Positions 43,976-52,749 of a stretch of 64,000 nucleotides of DNA are shown here, in pieces. This stretch comes from JAAYZH01 sp964479695 (lineage in GTDB: Bacteria; Bacillota; Clostridia; Saccharofermentanales; Fastidiosipilaceae), in assembly GCA_964479695.1 (NCBI GenBank), contig CAYZSO010000005.1, forward strand, positions 62,001 through 126,000, in the 5' to 3' direction. The position numbers were made by a program, and so were the translations under genes. The first letter of the stretch is position 1. Each line of letters starts with the position of its first letter. A model generated the notes under the pieces. It had not been told where the DNA came from. It searched no databases and worked only from the letters and a program-made list of their open reading frames with translations.

Positions 43976-44614
43976 ATGAAGAAAGTATTGAAGAAAATCG
44001 CAACTGCGTTGGCGGTCGCTGTCGTGGTTGTAGGCGTTGCGGTAGGTGCAGGTAGCCAGAAGGTACTGGCTGCGTCCGATTATGAGACGCCGTTGGAGGC
44101 TTTGGCCGCATTGACCGGGAAGACGGAGGAGACGCTCCGAACTGAGCTTGCTGAGCCCGGCGTCAGCCTCTTCACGATTGCCGAGGAGAATGGCGTCCTG
44201 GATGAATTCGAGGCGGAGGTCAAGGAGATTCGTAAGGATAATATTTTGGCCAAAGTCGCCTCCGGCCTCATCACTCAAGAGCGTGCTGATCAGATGATCC
44301 AAAGAATCGATGAATCTGATTCGACGTTTGGTTTCATGGGACGCGCATATGACGGATTCGGCGGTTGCCTTGGCAATGGCGCGCGTGGTGGTTATGGCCC
44401 GATGATGGGCTATTCGGCCAATTCGATCAATTCGGGCAACAGTGAATCTGCTTGGGGCTGGAACCGCGGAACTGGAGCCGGCACCGGCAATGGTGCGGCG
44501 ACTGGTAATGGAGCCGGCACTGGGGCTGACACCGATAATGGGACATCGAATGTTGGTAATTGGATGAATGGTTTCGGTGTTGGTTTTGGCGGAGGCTGCG
44601 GCCGTTGGCGCTGA
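43976..44614 (+). CDS. Small exported Gly/Asn-rich protein
   Basis: A 212-residue secreted protein. A signal peptide (KIATALAVAVVVVGVAVG) ends near SQKVLAAS. A helical part (~35-115) resembles the DUF2680/CpxP-like helical proteins of Bacillota (LEALAALTGKTEETLR, then KVASGLITQERADQMIQRI). The C-terminus is a repetitive Gly/Asn/Thr-rich tail with two Cys (GTGNGAATGNGAGTG, ending in GGGCGRWR). ATG 43976 follows AAGGAGGAA. It is encoded divergently from the two-component system and its tail shares the Gly/Met/Tyr character of the kinase outside domain, so it may belong to the same stress response. This is inference. Confidence 0.78.
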   Translation: MKKVLKKIATALAVAVVVVGVAVGAGSQKVLAASDYETPLEALAALTGKTEETLRTELAEPGVSLFTIAEENGVLDEFEAEVKEIRKDNILAKVASGLITQERADQMIQRIDESDSTFGFMGRAYDGFGGCLGNGARGGYGPMMGYSANSINSGNSESAWGWNRGTGAGTGNGAATGNGAGTGADTDNGTSNVGNWMNGFGVGFGGGCGRWR

Positions 44615-44687
44615 TAGGCTGATTATCGACGGCTTATGGCCGACGGTTGATGACTGATGATTGACGGCGCGTGACCCGTTGCAGACA

Positions 44688-44719
44688 ACCGCAGAACTTT
44701 CAATTGAAAGTTCTGCGGT
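44688..44719. repeat. 32-bp palindrome family, copy 9
   Basis: ACCGCAGAACTTTCAA and its exact complement, between the small exported protein and the uracil permease. Confidence 0.95.
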
Positions 44720-44826
44720 TGTTGTAGTTATGTGTGAATTTATATTTTTATATAACGAAGAATTCTTTTAGACAGTGTGCCCCCCTTATGTAATAATAGG
44801 CGAGAAAATTTACAGGGGGGTTATTT

Positions 44827-46302
44827 ATGAGTAAATCACAGACACATACTTCTGCAAATGGTAGTCATTCTGCTCCAGACCAAACGGGTCAAACGAGTCA
44901 AGCAACCCAAGCAACCCAACCGACCCAGCCAAGCCAGCAAGGCAAGGGCACAAACAAAAGCCCCAGGCTTGGCCAAGATCCCATATGGGATGTGAGGGAG
45001 CTTTCGTTGGGGAAGACCCTGATTTTAGGGCTCCAACATTTGTTTGCTATGTTTGGGGCGACGATTTTAGTGCCCTTGTTGACGGGGCTGGATGTGTCGA
45101 CGACGCTTTTGATGGCCGGACTTGGAACATTATTGTTCCATATTATATGTAAAGGGAAAGTGCCGGCCTTTTTGGGCTCGTCGTTTGCCTTTCTGGGTGG
45201 ATATGCGGCCGTAGCGCCGATGATTGACGGCAAACCGAACTTGGAGCTTCTGCCCTATGCGAGCGGAGGCGTTTTCTTTGCCGGCCTCGTGTATGTCGCG
45301 ATGGCCGGCTTCATTAAGATTTTCGGTGTTAAGCGGGTCATGCGTTTCTTCCCGCCGGTGGTGACGGGGCCGATTATCATTTCGATTGGGCTGATCTTGG
45401 CCCCGTCGGCAATCAGTAATGCGAGCACCGATTGGCTGTTGGCGGTAGTCGCAGTGGCAATCGTGATTTATTTCAACATATGGGGGAAAGGAATGTTTAA
45501 GATCATCCCGATCATATTGGGGATACTGATCTCGTATGCTTTGGCCGTAATCTTGGGAAGGGTCGACTATGCTGAGATCCTCAGCTCAGACTTGTTCCAC
45601 CTGCCACTCAACCCCTCGCAATTTATGAAATTCGACTTCAGCGCGATCGTGACGATTATGCCGATCGCTTTGGCCACAATCATGGAACATATTGGCGATA
45701 TCTCTGCCATCAGCGCAACAACCGGCCGCAATTTCATCAAAGACCCCGGCCTTCACCGAACCTTGCTGGGTGATGGGCTCGCGACTTCGATGGCGGCGGC
45801 GTTCGGCGGGCCTGCCAACACGACCTACGGCGAGAATACGGGTGTACTTGTTTTGACCAAAGTCTACGACCCCCGCGTCATGCAAATTGCCGCCGTTTTT
45901 GCTGTCATTCTCTCGTTCTTCCCGGCGGTCAGTGCTGCGATTCGCTCGGTGCCGCTGGCGATTATCGGCGGTGTGTCGCTGATCCTCTACGGCATGATTT
46001 CCGCCATTGGGGTCCGTAATTTGGTTGAAAACCAGGTCGACTTCACCAAAAGCCGCAACCTCATCGTCGCCGCATCGATTTTCGTCTGCGCACTCGGCTT
46101 CACCGGCGATGTCAACGGCATTTCTTTCATGATCGGCGAAGCCAACATCCACCTCTCCGGCCTCGCGATTGCGTCCCTCGTCGGCATTTTCCTGAACGCC
46201 GTCCTGCCCGGTAAGGATTATGATCTCGACCAGGAAGCGCCGGCGGACACAGGCGTGAATTTTTCCGGTACGGATACGACGAAGGAAGGTCGGCAGCCGT
46301 AA
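44827..46302 (+). CDS. uraA: Uracil/xanthine permease (NCS2 family) with Thr/Gln-rich N-terminus
   Basis: A 491-residue transporter of the UraA branch of NCS2. It has about 14 membrane segments, the GSSFAFLGGYAAV half-helix, the substrate-binding HIGDISAISATTGRNF and the NTTYGENTG motif typical of uracil permeases. The first ~45 residues are hydrophilic with a T/Q/S run (SQATQATQPTQPSQ) from 15-bp repeats, absent from family members. ATG 44827 follows a run of G. A 32-bp palindrome starts 8 bp after the stop. Confidence 0.93.
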   Translation: MSKSQTHTSANGSHSAPDQTGQTSQATQATQPTQPSQQGKGTNKSPRLGQDPIWDVRELSLGKTLILGLQHLFAMFGATILVPLLTGLDVSTTLLMAGLGTLLFHIICKGKVPAFLGSSFAFLGGYAAVAPMIDGKPNLELLPYASGGVFFAGLVYVAMAGFIKIFGVKRVMRFFPPVVTGPIIISIGLILAPSAISNASTDWLLAVVAVAIVIYFNIWGKGMFKIIPIILGILISYALAVILGRVDYAEILSSDLFHLPLNPSQFMKFDFSAIVTIMPIALATIMEHIGDISAISATTGRNFIKDPGLHRTLLGDGLATSMAAAFGGPANTTYGENTGVLVLTKVYDPRVMQIAAVFAVILSFFPAVSAAIRSVPLAIIGGVSLILYGMISAIGVRNLVENQVDFTKSRNLIVAASIFVCALGFTGDVNGISFMIGEANIHLSGLAIASLVGIFLNAVLPGKDYDLDQEAPADTGVNFSGTDTTKEGRQP

Positions 46303-46310
46303 GTTTCAGC

Positions 46311-46342
46311 ACCGCAGAACTTTGAATTTAAAGTTCTGCGGT
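46311..46342. repeat. 32-bp palindrome family, copy 10
   Basis: ACCGCAGAACTTTGAA with near complement, directly behind the uracil permease. Confidence 0.95.
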
Positions 46343-46579
46343 TCACGTCGACGTTGGCCAAAGCCGCCTCCCTCCACTCCCGCTACTATCCTTTTCTGTG
46401 TTCGTGGCGCCCTTTGCCGTTGGCGCCTTTTGCCGTGAGCGCCTTTTCCCGATGGCGCCTCTTGCCGTTGGCGCCCCTTACCGTTGGCGCCTCAAACCCA
46501 TTACCTATTTGGAGACGGCGCCCCAAACCCATTGATCCTATTGGTGACTCAGCCCGACTTCGACAGGCAACAAGTTACA

Positions 46580-46602
46580 CTCCACATAAGTTCGGAATTT
46601 TT
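46580..46602 (+). repeat. CTCCACATAAGTTCGG repeat, left copy 1
   Basis: CTCCACATAAGTTCGGAATT followed by Ts. The same word recurs at 46746 in the same direction and in reverse complement at 48586 and 48741. Confidence 0.9.
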
Positions 46603-46704
46603 AATCGCAAAGGATCTGATGTATTGGAATAGGTCGTTTTATGTTGCTGATAATGTTGCCGAAGGCATACGTCAGTCGATGCTGAGACCTTAGATAAAGG
46701 TGGC

Positions 46705-46784
46705 TTTGGCCAAAAAACGGATCGGCGAATTCGTATCAAGTTGTGCTCCACATAAGTTCGGAATTTTTCAGAGTGAAGGATATT
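46705..46784 (+). repeat. CTCCACATAAGTTCGG repeat, left copy 2, extended form
   Basis: Here the shared unit is longer: TTTGGCCAAA, then CGGCGAATTCG, ATCAAGTTGTGCTCCACATA and GGATATTATCC. The reverse-complement copies at 48586 and 48741 share different parts of this extension, so the ancestral element was about 80 bp. Confidence 0.8.
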
Positions 46785-47126
46785 ATCCATTTTCATCAAC
46801 CGGTAAACGAGGTGTCATTGACCGCAAAATCAGTTGTGAAGGCTCACGATCGTCAGCGTTAATGACCTGGAGGCGGGCGGCTTTGGCCAAAACTTATTGA
46901 TGAAACCCAACATGCTGAAATTGTGTGAACTTTGTGTCTCGGCAATTTTGTGGATTGGGTACAAAACGGAAAAAAACCCAAGTTCTACATGATTCATTCC
47001 CTACGTCTGCCGCATCGGTTATTGTTATTACATCAGAACTCGCTTGGGCGGATGGGCCTGAGGATGACGTCGATGCTGACGCCGATAACGACGTTGACAT
47101 TTAAATTTGGTGAAGGGGTGAATCAG

Positions 47127-48044
47127 ATGATGTTCTATAGTCATTGGTCTGCTGCGGGAATTTGGGGCATTCCGCATCTGCATAAATATTACCCCGAGAA
47201 AATGAATGGCGTTGAGCATGTCACCGTGACCACGCATACGGAGCGCTTTTCATACTCTGATAAGAAGACGGATCTTTGTTCGGTCAAGCTTCCGATTGGG
47301 GCCGTCAGATATGTCAGGGGCAAATATATGGCGTCGCCGGAGATGACTTTTACGCAACTTTGCAACGACGTGGAGAATGTGCAAGTGGCGATCATGATTG
47401 GAAATCACATGTGCAGTAGGGGGCCGAATGGCGAGAAACCGCTTACTTCCGTGTATAAGTTGAAGAAGTTTCTCAGTAAGGTTCATTACTTGCGTGGGCG
47501 TCCGCGCGCTTTGGAGGCCGTGGAGCGAATCAACCCCAATTTCCGCTCCATCATGGAGGTTTCTTTGCAGATGGCTCTGTGTTTACCTCATACGCTCGGG
47601 GGGCTTTGTTTCCAGAGCCTCAATTTGGTGAATTGTTCCATTGCGATTACGGAAGACGAGGCTCGTCAGATGGGGCAGATTGAGCTTTTTCTTAAGCCCG
47701 ACCTTTGTGACGAGAAGAAAAAGGTCATCATCGAATTCCAGAGTAAAAGGTATCACAGTTCTCCGGAGGCAATCGCCCGTGACGACCTTCGCCGAACGAT
47801 TCTTGAGGCCAAAGGCTATACCGTCATCTATGTCTATGCCAGGGACCTCTACAATCTCGAGCTTTTTGCCATTCTTTGCAAGCGAATTGCCAAAGCCCTC
47901 AAGAAAACCATCAACTTCACCTGCAACAATTACGCAGTAAACTTCGAAAAGCAACGTGCGTTGCTCCCGGATTTTTGCTGCGACGACGATAGGGACATGT
48001 ATTACTTCTTCAACGAAATTCACTCACGCGAACCTGTCCAGTGA
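47127..48044 (+). CDS. PD-(D/E)XK (DUF559-like) family protein, paralogue 2
   Basis: A 305-residue relative of the protein at 38504. The start MMFYSHWSAAGIWGIP aligns residue for residue with MKFLSHWSAALRYGLP, which fixes ATG 47127 (AAGGGGTG upstream) although the frame is open further. Shared blocks: DLCSVKLPIGAVRYV, LCNDVENVQVAIMIGNHM, VHYLRGRPRALEAVE, and the nuclease-like core KPDLCDEKKKVIIEFQSKRYHSS then ARDDLRRTILEAKGYTVIYV, with Asp, Glu and Lys in the expected order. The Asp of EYD in paralogue 1 is replaced by Phe/Gln here. The gene is flanked on both sides by inverted copies of a CTCCACATAAGTTCGG element. Confidence 0.75.
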   Translation: MMFYSHWSAAGIWGIPHLHKYYPEKMNGVEHVTVTTHTERFSYSDKKTDLCSVKLPIGAVRYVRGKYMASPEMTFTQLCNDVENVQVAIMIGNHMCSRGPNGEKPLTSVYKLKKFLSKVHYLRGRPRALEAVERINPNFRSIMEVSLQMALCLPHTLGGLCFQSLNLVNCSIAITEDEARQMGQIELFLKPDLCDEKKKVIIEFQSKRYHSSPEAIARDDLRRTILEAKGYTVIYVYARDLYNLELFAILCKRIAKALKKTINFTCNNYAVNFEKQRALLPDFCCDDDRDMYYFFNEIHSREPVQ

Positions 48045-48585
48045 TGGATTCTATGGCAAGGTTCTTATGCTGGATTCCTGTGTCGGGCAACTGTGTCAGA
48101 TCACTGTGTTGGGTTCCTGTGATGGATTCCTGCTTATACTTGCCTGTAGGGCTTGATGTTCGTCTAAGTGATAGACGATTCTGTGTTCGCCAGGTCGTTT
48201 GTCGGCGAGGTGTTTGCAGGATGTTGCCGACCAAGTGCCTGCCAGGACGTTTGCCGATCCTTATTATCAATCTCTACACCAGCTCTTTTCAAACGTTTGT
48301 TATTGCTCTTGAAGTGCAATAGCTTATTACCCATGTAATGTGATCTCCGTAACCGAATGTCATGGCGCTATCTAGACAACATCTTTGATTTGTCTAGGCT
48401 TTAGCATGTGATCCTTTCGGCGGATTCTTCCGGAGGCGGCCAATTTGAATCAGTCGTCACAAGTTTACGTCTGTTGCCAACGAGTATGAGTCAATTATCC
48501 ACTAGTTCGAGTCAATCGCCAGCTAGTTTAAGTCCTTCGCCAATTCGTTTTACAGTCGAGGACAATTGATAGCATCCTGCTCTTT

Positions 48586-48609
48586 AAAAAATTATGAACT
48601 TATGTGGAG
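48586..48609 (-). repeat. CTCCACATAAGTTCGG repeat, right copy 1
   Basis: Reverse complement of the left copies with two changes. The flank GATGTGGATTCGCTG then TTTGGCCAAA matches the extended form at 46705 in inverse order. Confidence 0.85.
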
Positions 48610-48740
48610 AACAACTTGATGTGGATTCGCTGATTCTAATTTTGGCCAAAGTCGCCCCCATCAAAGCCTCATACATCAGTGAGGAGTGTGTGCTTTCACT
48701 TGTTTTTACAGTCGAAGTAAAATATAATATCCTGTGCTCC

Positions 48741-48764
48741 AAAAAATTCCGAACTTATGTGGAG
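48741..48764 (-). repeat. CTCCACATAAGTTCGG repeat, right copy 2
   Basis: Exact reverse complement of the core; the preceding ATAATATCCTGTGCTCC matches the end of the extended left copy 2, and TTTTACAGTCGA before it is shared with right copy 1. Confidence 0.9.
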
Positions 48765-48842
48765 AGTAGTATGTTATTGAGAAAGAACAATCAGCATAAG
48801 CTAACAATAGTTGACAATAGGGGTTAACAATAAAAATTTACG

Positions 48843-48871
48843 TTGACTTTATGCGTCCTCTTGTCTACAAT
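48843..48871 (+). promoter_or_regulatory. Sigma-70 type promoter of tRNA-Thr
   Basis: TTGACT (48843-48848) and TACAAT (48866-48871) are spaced by 17 bp, 20 bp before the tRNA. Confidence 0.8.
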
Positions 48872-48890
48872 GTTCGTTGCCTGTCAACAC

Positions 48891-48966
<76 letters not shown>

Positions 48967-48972
48967 CATTAG

Positions 48973-49006
48973 AACCCCGCATTCTAGTAGATTGCGGGGT
49001 TTTTGT
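48973..49006 (+). terminator. Intrinsic terminator of tRNA-Thr
   Basis: AACCCCGCA pairs with TGCGGGGTT around a 12-base loop, followed by a T-run, 7 bp after the tRNA. Confidence 0.9.
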
Positions 49007-49777
49007 TTTTTCTAGTTGCACTGATGTTGCACTTGAGTGCCACTTATGTGCCACTTTTTATTTTTCAGCAAGCATTTCTTCGTAAAAAAATGCTCTAGTA
49101 ATTCAACTGTAATTCAGCTAGTAATTCACCTGTTTTAAGATGACCAGCAGTAGGCCTAAGCGCTAAGATACCGGTCCCATATTCTCTGAATGGTCCATAA
49201 CTAACTGCATCTGCCCCTGTTGGGGCGGCTTTGGCCACCTTAATGGCTTATTTCTCGACATCCTGCCTAATTACATGAACTGCGAAGTGGGGAAGATGCA
49301 CTAATTATTCTTTTATTACTCAAAAGTGAACACCCATTCATGTATGAAACAGAGGAATAGCAAAATGTCTAAGTTCAAATTCTACTGATTAGTAAGTATG
49401 ACCAAAATTAACAGTATAAAACTGACATAATCACTGTTTTATCACAAGGAACATGAAGCCACTTGACGTGAATATGTAAAATCGTTTAATCTGACCGAAG
49501 ATGAAGACCCATTCAGGTATACGAAAAATATGGCGAATTTTGATTCGAAATATTCATTGAGTAACCGGCAACGACGACAGGTTTATGACAAACCACATAC
49601 TTACCGACAACACCTCACTAAACTTACTAAACCGACCAAACCACACCAAAACCAAACACACCAAACCCACTGCACAAACCACACCAATACCAAACCCACT
49701 AAACCCACTACACAAACCAAAACCACCAAATACACAACATCAACCAAAACCCACCACACACCAGAGAAGGAGACAAG
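49007..49777. other. Intergenic region and C/A-rich leader upstream of the SDR-Liv cluster
   Basis: No convincing gene. The first part holds GTGCCACTT and AGTAATTCA repeats and a half-site of the iterated palindrome (about 49224). From about 49590 to 49765 the coding strand is almost free of G (ACCAAACCCACTACACAAACC words), which would give a long unstructured leader in front of the SDR gene. An 83-codon frame at 49530 is just this repeat. Confidence 0.6.
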
Positions 49778-50497
49778 ATGAATTTGCAAAGCAAAGTAGC
49801 TGTCGTAACCGGAGGCGCTCGAGGATTAGGCCAAGCCATGTGCGAGCGATTTGCCGCGGAAGGGGCCAGAGTAGTGGCGCTCGACATGGGCGAGATGAAT
49901 TATGAGAACGAAAATGTTGAATACATGCTTTTGAACGTCACCGACCGTGAAGCCTGCAAAACCACATTCGACAAAATTGTTGAAAAGTATGACCGCATTG
50001 ACATCCTCGTAAATAACGCCGGCATTACCCGCGACGCCATGACTCGCAAAATGTCGGATGAGCAATGGGATCAGGTGATTGATGTCAACCTGAGCGGCGT
50101 GTTCAACCTCACCCGTTACGTGGGACCGCACATGGAGCAGATGGGCGGAGGCAGCATCATCAATATTGCATCCGTGGTCGGGGTGTTCGGCAATATTGGG
50201 CAGGCAAATTACTCAGCATCGAAGGGTGGGGTGATTGCTTTGGCCAAGACTTGGGCCAAAGAATTCGCCCGCAAAGGCGTTCCTGTTCGAGTGAATGCGA
50301 TTGCTCCAGGCTACATCATGACGGATATTTTGAAAACTGTGCCGCAGGATTTGCTGGATAGCTTTGCCAAGATGACGATGTTAGGCCGCCTGGGGCAGCC
50401 GGAGGAAATTGCGGCGGCGGCGGCTTTCTTAGCTTCTGATGACGCAGCGTACATTACAGGGCATGTGCTTTCTGTTGATGGCGGAATGAGGCTCTGA
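49778..50497 (+). CDS. fabG: SDR family 3-oxoacyl-ACP/acetoacetyl-CoA reductase
   Basis: A 239-residue reductase close to FabG/PhaB, reducing a beta-ketoacyl thioester with NAD(P)H. VTGGARGLGQAM is the cofactor loop, NNAGITRDAMTRKMSDEQW is typical of FabG, and Ser, Tyr and Lys lie in NIASVVGVFGNIGQANYSASKGG. The final GHVLSVDGGM is also typical. ATG 49778 follows AAGGAG. First gene of the cluster with a hydrolase and a ketosynthase-like gene, so it may act on the same acyl chain instead of in general fatty acid synthesis. Confidence 0.9.
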   Translation: MNLQSKVAVVTGGARGLGQAMCERFAAEGARVVALDMGEMNYENENVEYMLLNVTDREACKTTFDKIVEKYDRIDILVNNAGITRDAMTRKMSDEQWDQVIDVNLSGVFNLTRYVGPHMEQMGGGSIINIASVVGVFGNIGQANYSASKGGVIALAKTWAKEFARKGVPVRVNAIAPGYIMTDILKTVPQDLLDSFAKMTMLGRLGQPEEIAAAAAFLASDDAAYITGHVLSVDGGMRL

Positions 50498-50566
50498 ACA
50501 TTTGCGTGAAAAATGTGCAAACACAAACACTGACATCCAAGCACTCAATCAAGGAGATACGCTCAT

Positions 50567-51604
50567 ATGAAGCAATATGATGTCCATTTTCAGGAGCTGG
50601 TCACTGGGGAAACCCTAGCTTACCGACAAACCGCTCCCTCCCAACAAACCCAACAAACCCAACAAACCCAACCCTCCCAACCCTCCCAACAAACCCAAAC
50701 CCAGACCCAACAAGGCCAGACACAACAACCCACCTACGTTTTGCTCCACGGCAACCAGAGTGGTTCCTTTCACTGGCAGCCGCTGATGGAGAAACTCGAA
50801 GAAGAAGAAGAAGAAGAAGAAACAGCAAGCGTCTACGCCGCAAGCGTCTACGCAGCAAGCGTCTACGCCGCAAGCGTCTACGCCATTGATTTACCGGGTT
50901 TCGGCGATAGCACCTACAACCAGCGCTTCGATTCGCTCTATGAACTCGCTGTTCACGTGGATGCCTGGATGGAAGCAATGGGCCTGACGCAAGCGATCGT
51001 CGTAGGCTGGTCAACAGGTGGCGGAGTGGCTCTGGAATTGGCCGCGTCGTTCCCGGAGCGCGTTTCACACCTCGTGCTTCTGAGTTCGGTAGGGCTCGGC
51101 GGCTACCCAATCTACGCGGTGGACGAGCAATATCAGCCGGATCTCACCAAGCGCCTCTGCCAGAAGGATGAAATTGCTGAGCATCCACTCTCGGCCAAGC
51201 CCGTTTTGAACGCTTACGCCACCGGCAACAAGGACTTTATGAAATCGGTCTGGAATCAGGCCATCTATAATTTGAACCCCATTTCCGATGAGGATTTTGA
51301 CATCTACCTCGACGGTATGTTCAAGCAGCGCAATCTCGTCGACATTTTGTACGCTCTGAGCCAGTTCAATTTCACCGACGAGTCCAACGGTTGCACTCTA
51401 GGCTCGGGGAAGATCCACCAGATCACCTGCCCCGTCACCATCATTCAAGGGCGCAAGGATCTCGTCGTTCCGGCAGTTTGGGCTGAAGAGGCCAAAGCCG
51501 CGCTCGGCAACCTCGCAACCCTACATATGTTCGAAGAGTGTGGCCACTCCATCATCACCGATGATTTACCAGGACTGGTCAAGGTCCTAAAGGAGGTCTC
51601 GTGA
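50567..51604 (+). CDS. Alpha/beta hydrolase with two repeat insertions
   Basis: A 345-residue alpha/beta hydrolase. The oxyanion region is VLLHGNQSG, the nucleophile lies in VVGWSTGGGVAL, the acid in IIQGRKDLVVP and the His in ECGHSII. Two insertions are unusual. One is a Q/T/P/S-rich run (~24-54) from CAAACCCAA-type repeats before the first core strand. The other is a Glu run followed by four copies of a five-residue unit ending in VYA (SVYAA, ~87-105), from 15-bp repeats that multiply the start of the strand VYAIDLPGFG. ATG 50567 follows AAGGAG. It overlaps the ketosynthase start by one base (TGATG). The substrate is unknown. Confidence 0.88.
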   Translation: MKQYDVHFQELVTGETLAYRQTAPSQQTQQTQQTQPSQPSQQTQTQTQQGQTQQPTYVLLHGNQSGSFHWQPLMEKLEEEEEEEETASVYAASVYAASVYAASVYAIDLPGFGDSTYNQRFDSLYELAVHVDAWMEAMGLTQAIVVGWSTGGGVALELAASFPERVSHLVLLSSVGLGGYPIYAVDEQYQPDLTKRLCQKDEIAEHPLSAKPVLNAYATGNKDFMKSVWNQAIYNLNPISDEDFDIYLDGMFKQRNLVDILYALSQFNFTDESNGCTLGSGKIHQITCPVTIIQGRKDLVVPAVWAEEAKAALGNLATLHMFEECGHSIITDDLPGLVKVLKEVS

Positions 51605-52749
51605 TGAACACTGAATCCACCCAATCAACCCAACCCACCCAAGCCACCCAAGCCACCCAAGCCGCCCAACCCACGCAATCCACCCAAACCACCCGACACA
51701 CAGTAGGGGTTGGGGGATCAAGCCGACACACAGTGGGGGTTGCCGGGATTGGACTTTATTTGCCCAAGCAAACCATGAGTGCGGAGGAAATTGCCGCGAA
51801 GACCAATGGTGTTTGGACAGCGGAGAACGTCCGCCAGAAACTCGGAATCCGGCAAATTTATGTTGCCGGGCCGGACGAAGGAACGCAGGAGATGGGGGCT
51901 TTGGCCGCCCTAGACTGTATCGAAAACAGCGGAATTGACCCGCTTGCTATCGACCTGATCCTCTGCTTCGGCGAAGAGTGGAAAGAATATCCCCTGACCA
52001 CATCCGCGCTCTACATCCAAGACCGTGTTGGCGCGGACAACGCGTGGGGCATCGACGTCCAGAATCGTTGCTGCACCACGATCAGCGCACTCAAGATGGC
52101 GCGCGACATGATGATGGGCGATGACGATCTGAAGGTCGTGCTGTTGGCCGGTGGCTATCGGAATGGTGACTTCGTTGATTTCGCGGACAAAGACATGTCC
52201 ATGATGTACAACCTCTCCGCAGGCGGCGGGGCACTCCTTCTGGTAAAAGACCACCCGGAAAATGAGGTGCTGGGCTCAAGCGTCATGTCCGACGGCTCGC
52301 TCGCAAGGACCGCCGGCGTCGAAATCGGGGGGATCATGAACCCGATCACGCAGGAAAATCTTGAAGAATCACGCAAATCTCTAAGGCTCATGGATCCGGT
52401 CAAAATGAAGAACCGCCTAAACGAAGTCTCCATGTCAAATTGGTATGCCTGTATTGATAAGGCACTCGAGCAGTCCGGCCTCACCAGAGAAGATATTGAT
52501 TACCTCAATGTGCTGCACATGAAGAGGTCTGGGCACCTGTCGCTGCTGGCTGAATTCGGGCTCTCGGAAGACCAGTCGACCTATCTGGAAGACTATGGGC
52601 ACTTGGGACAAATCGATATGATCCTGAGTCTGAAACTCGGCCTCGACCGTGGCAAGATCCGTGAAGGCAGCATCGTTTGCTCGATTGCGGCCGGCATCGG
52701 CTATGTCTGGGCGGCGAACATCATCCGCTGGGGGAAAAATCATGGCTAA
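51604..52749 (+). CDS. Ketosynthase III-like thiolase-fold enzyme
   Basis: A 381-residue relative of FabH/HMG-CoA synthase. VAGIGLYLPKQTMSAEEIA, WTAENVRQKLGIRQIYVA, and the likely nucleophile cysteine in VQNRCCTTISALKMA support the fold, as does SIVCSIAAGIGYVWAANIIRW at the end. A His stands in LNVLHMKRSGH, but the usual GN(T/I)S asparagine motif is replaced by DYGHLGQID. The reaction may therefore differ from classical FabH. Residues 2-30 are a T/Q-rich run (TQATQATQAAQ) from 15-bp repeats. ATG 51604 overlaps the stop of the hydrolase, with GGAGG upstream. The end overlaps livH by 8 bp. Confidence 0.85.
   Translation: MNTESTQSTQPTQATQATQAAQPTQSTQTTRHTVGVGGSSRHTVGVAGIGLYLPKQTMSAEEIAAKTNGVWTAENVRQKLGIRQIYVAGPDEGTQEMGALAALDCIENSGIDPLAIDLILCFGEEWKEYPLTTSALYIQDRVGADNAWGIDVQNRCCTTISALKMARDMMMGDDDLKVVLLAGGYRNGDFVDFADKDMSMMYNLSAGGGALLLVKDHPENEVLGSSVMSDGSLARTAGVEIGGIMNPITQENLEESRKSLRLMDPVKMKNRLNEVSMSNWYACIDKALEQSGLTREDIDYLNVLHMKRSGHLSLLAEFGLSEDQSTYLEDYGHLGQIDMILSLKLGLDRGKIREGSIVCSIAAGIGYVWAANIIRWGKNHG

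Larger units (their letters stand above)
46343..47126. other. Repeat-rich intergenic region before nuclease-like paralogue 2
   Basis: No gene is convincing. It contains a half-site of the iterated palindrome (46355), degenerate tandem units of GCCGTTGGCGCCTTTT type (about 46400-46490), two forward copies of the CTCCACATAAGTTCGG repeat (46580-46602 and 46746-46768) and two exact TTTGGCCAAA sites (46705, 46882). Confidence 0.75.
48045..48842. other. Repeat-rich region behind nuclease-like paralogue 2
   Basis: No gene is seen. It holds degenerate CTGTGTCGGGCAACTGTGTC-type words (48060-48130), 20-bp degenerate units (GAGTCAAT..CCACTAGTT, about 48485-48550), two reverse copies of the CTCCACATAAGTTCGG element and an exact TTTGGCCAAA (48641-48650). 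Confidence 0.7.

Noticed and set aside
38365..46342. 32-bp palindromes as ordinary transcription terminators
   Set aside because: They have no T-run, occur before as well as after genes and between divergent genes, and are nearly identical in sequence, which fits a repeat family better.
49530..49781. 83-codon frame of Thr/Lys/His/Pro repeats before the SDR gene
   Set aside because: It is the translation of a C/A-rich low-complexity leader and has no ribosome binding site.
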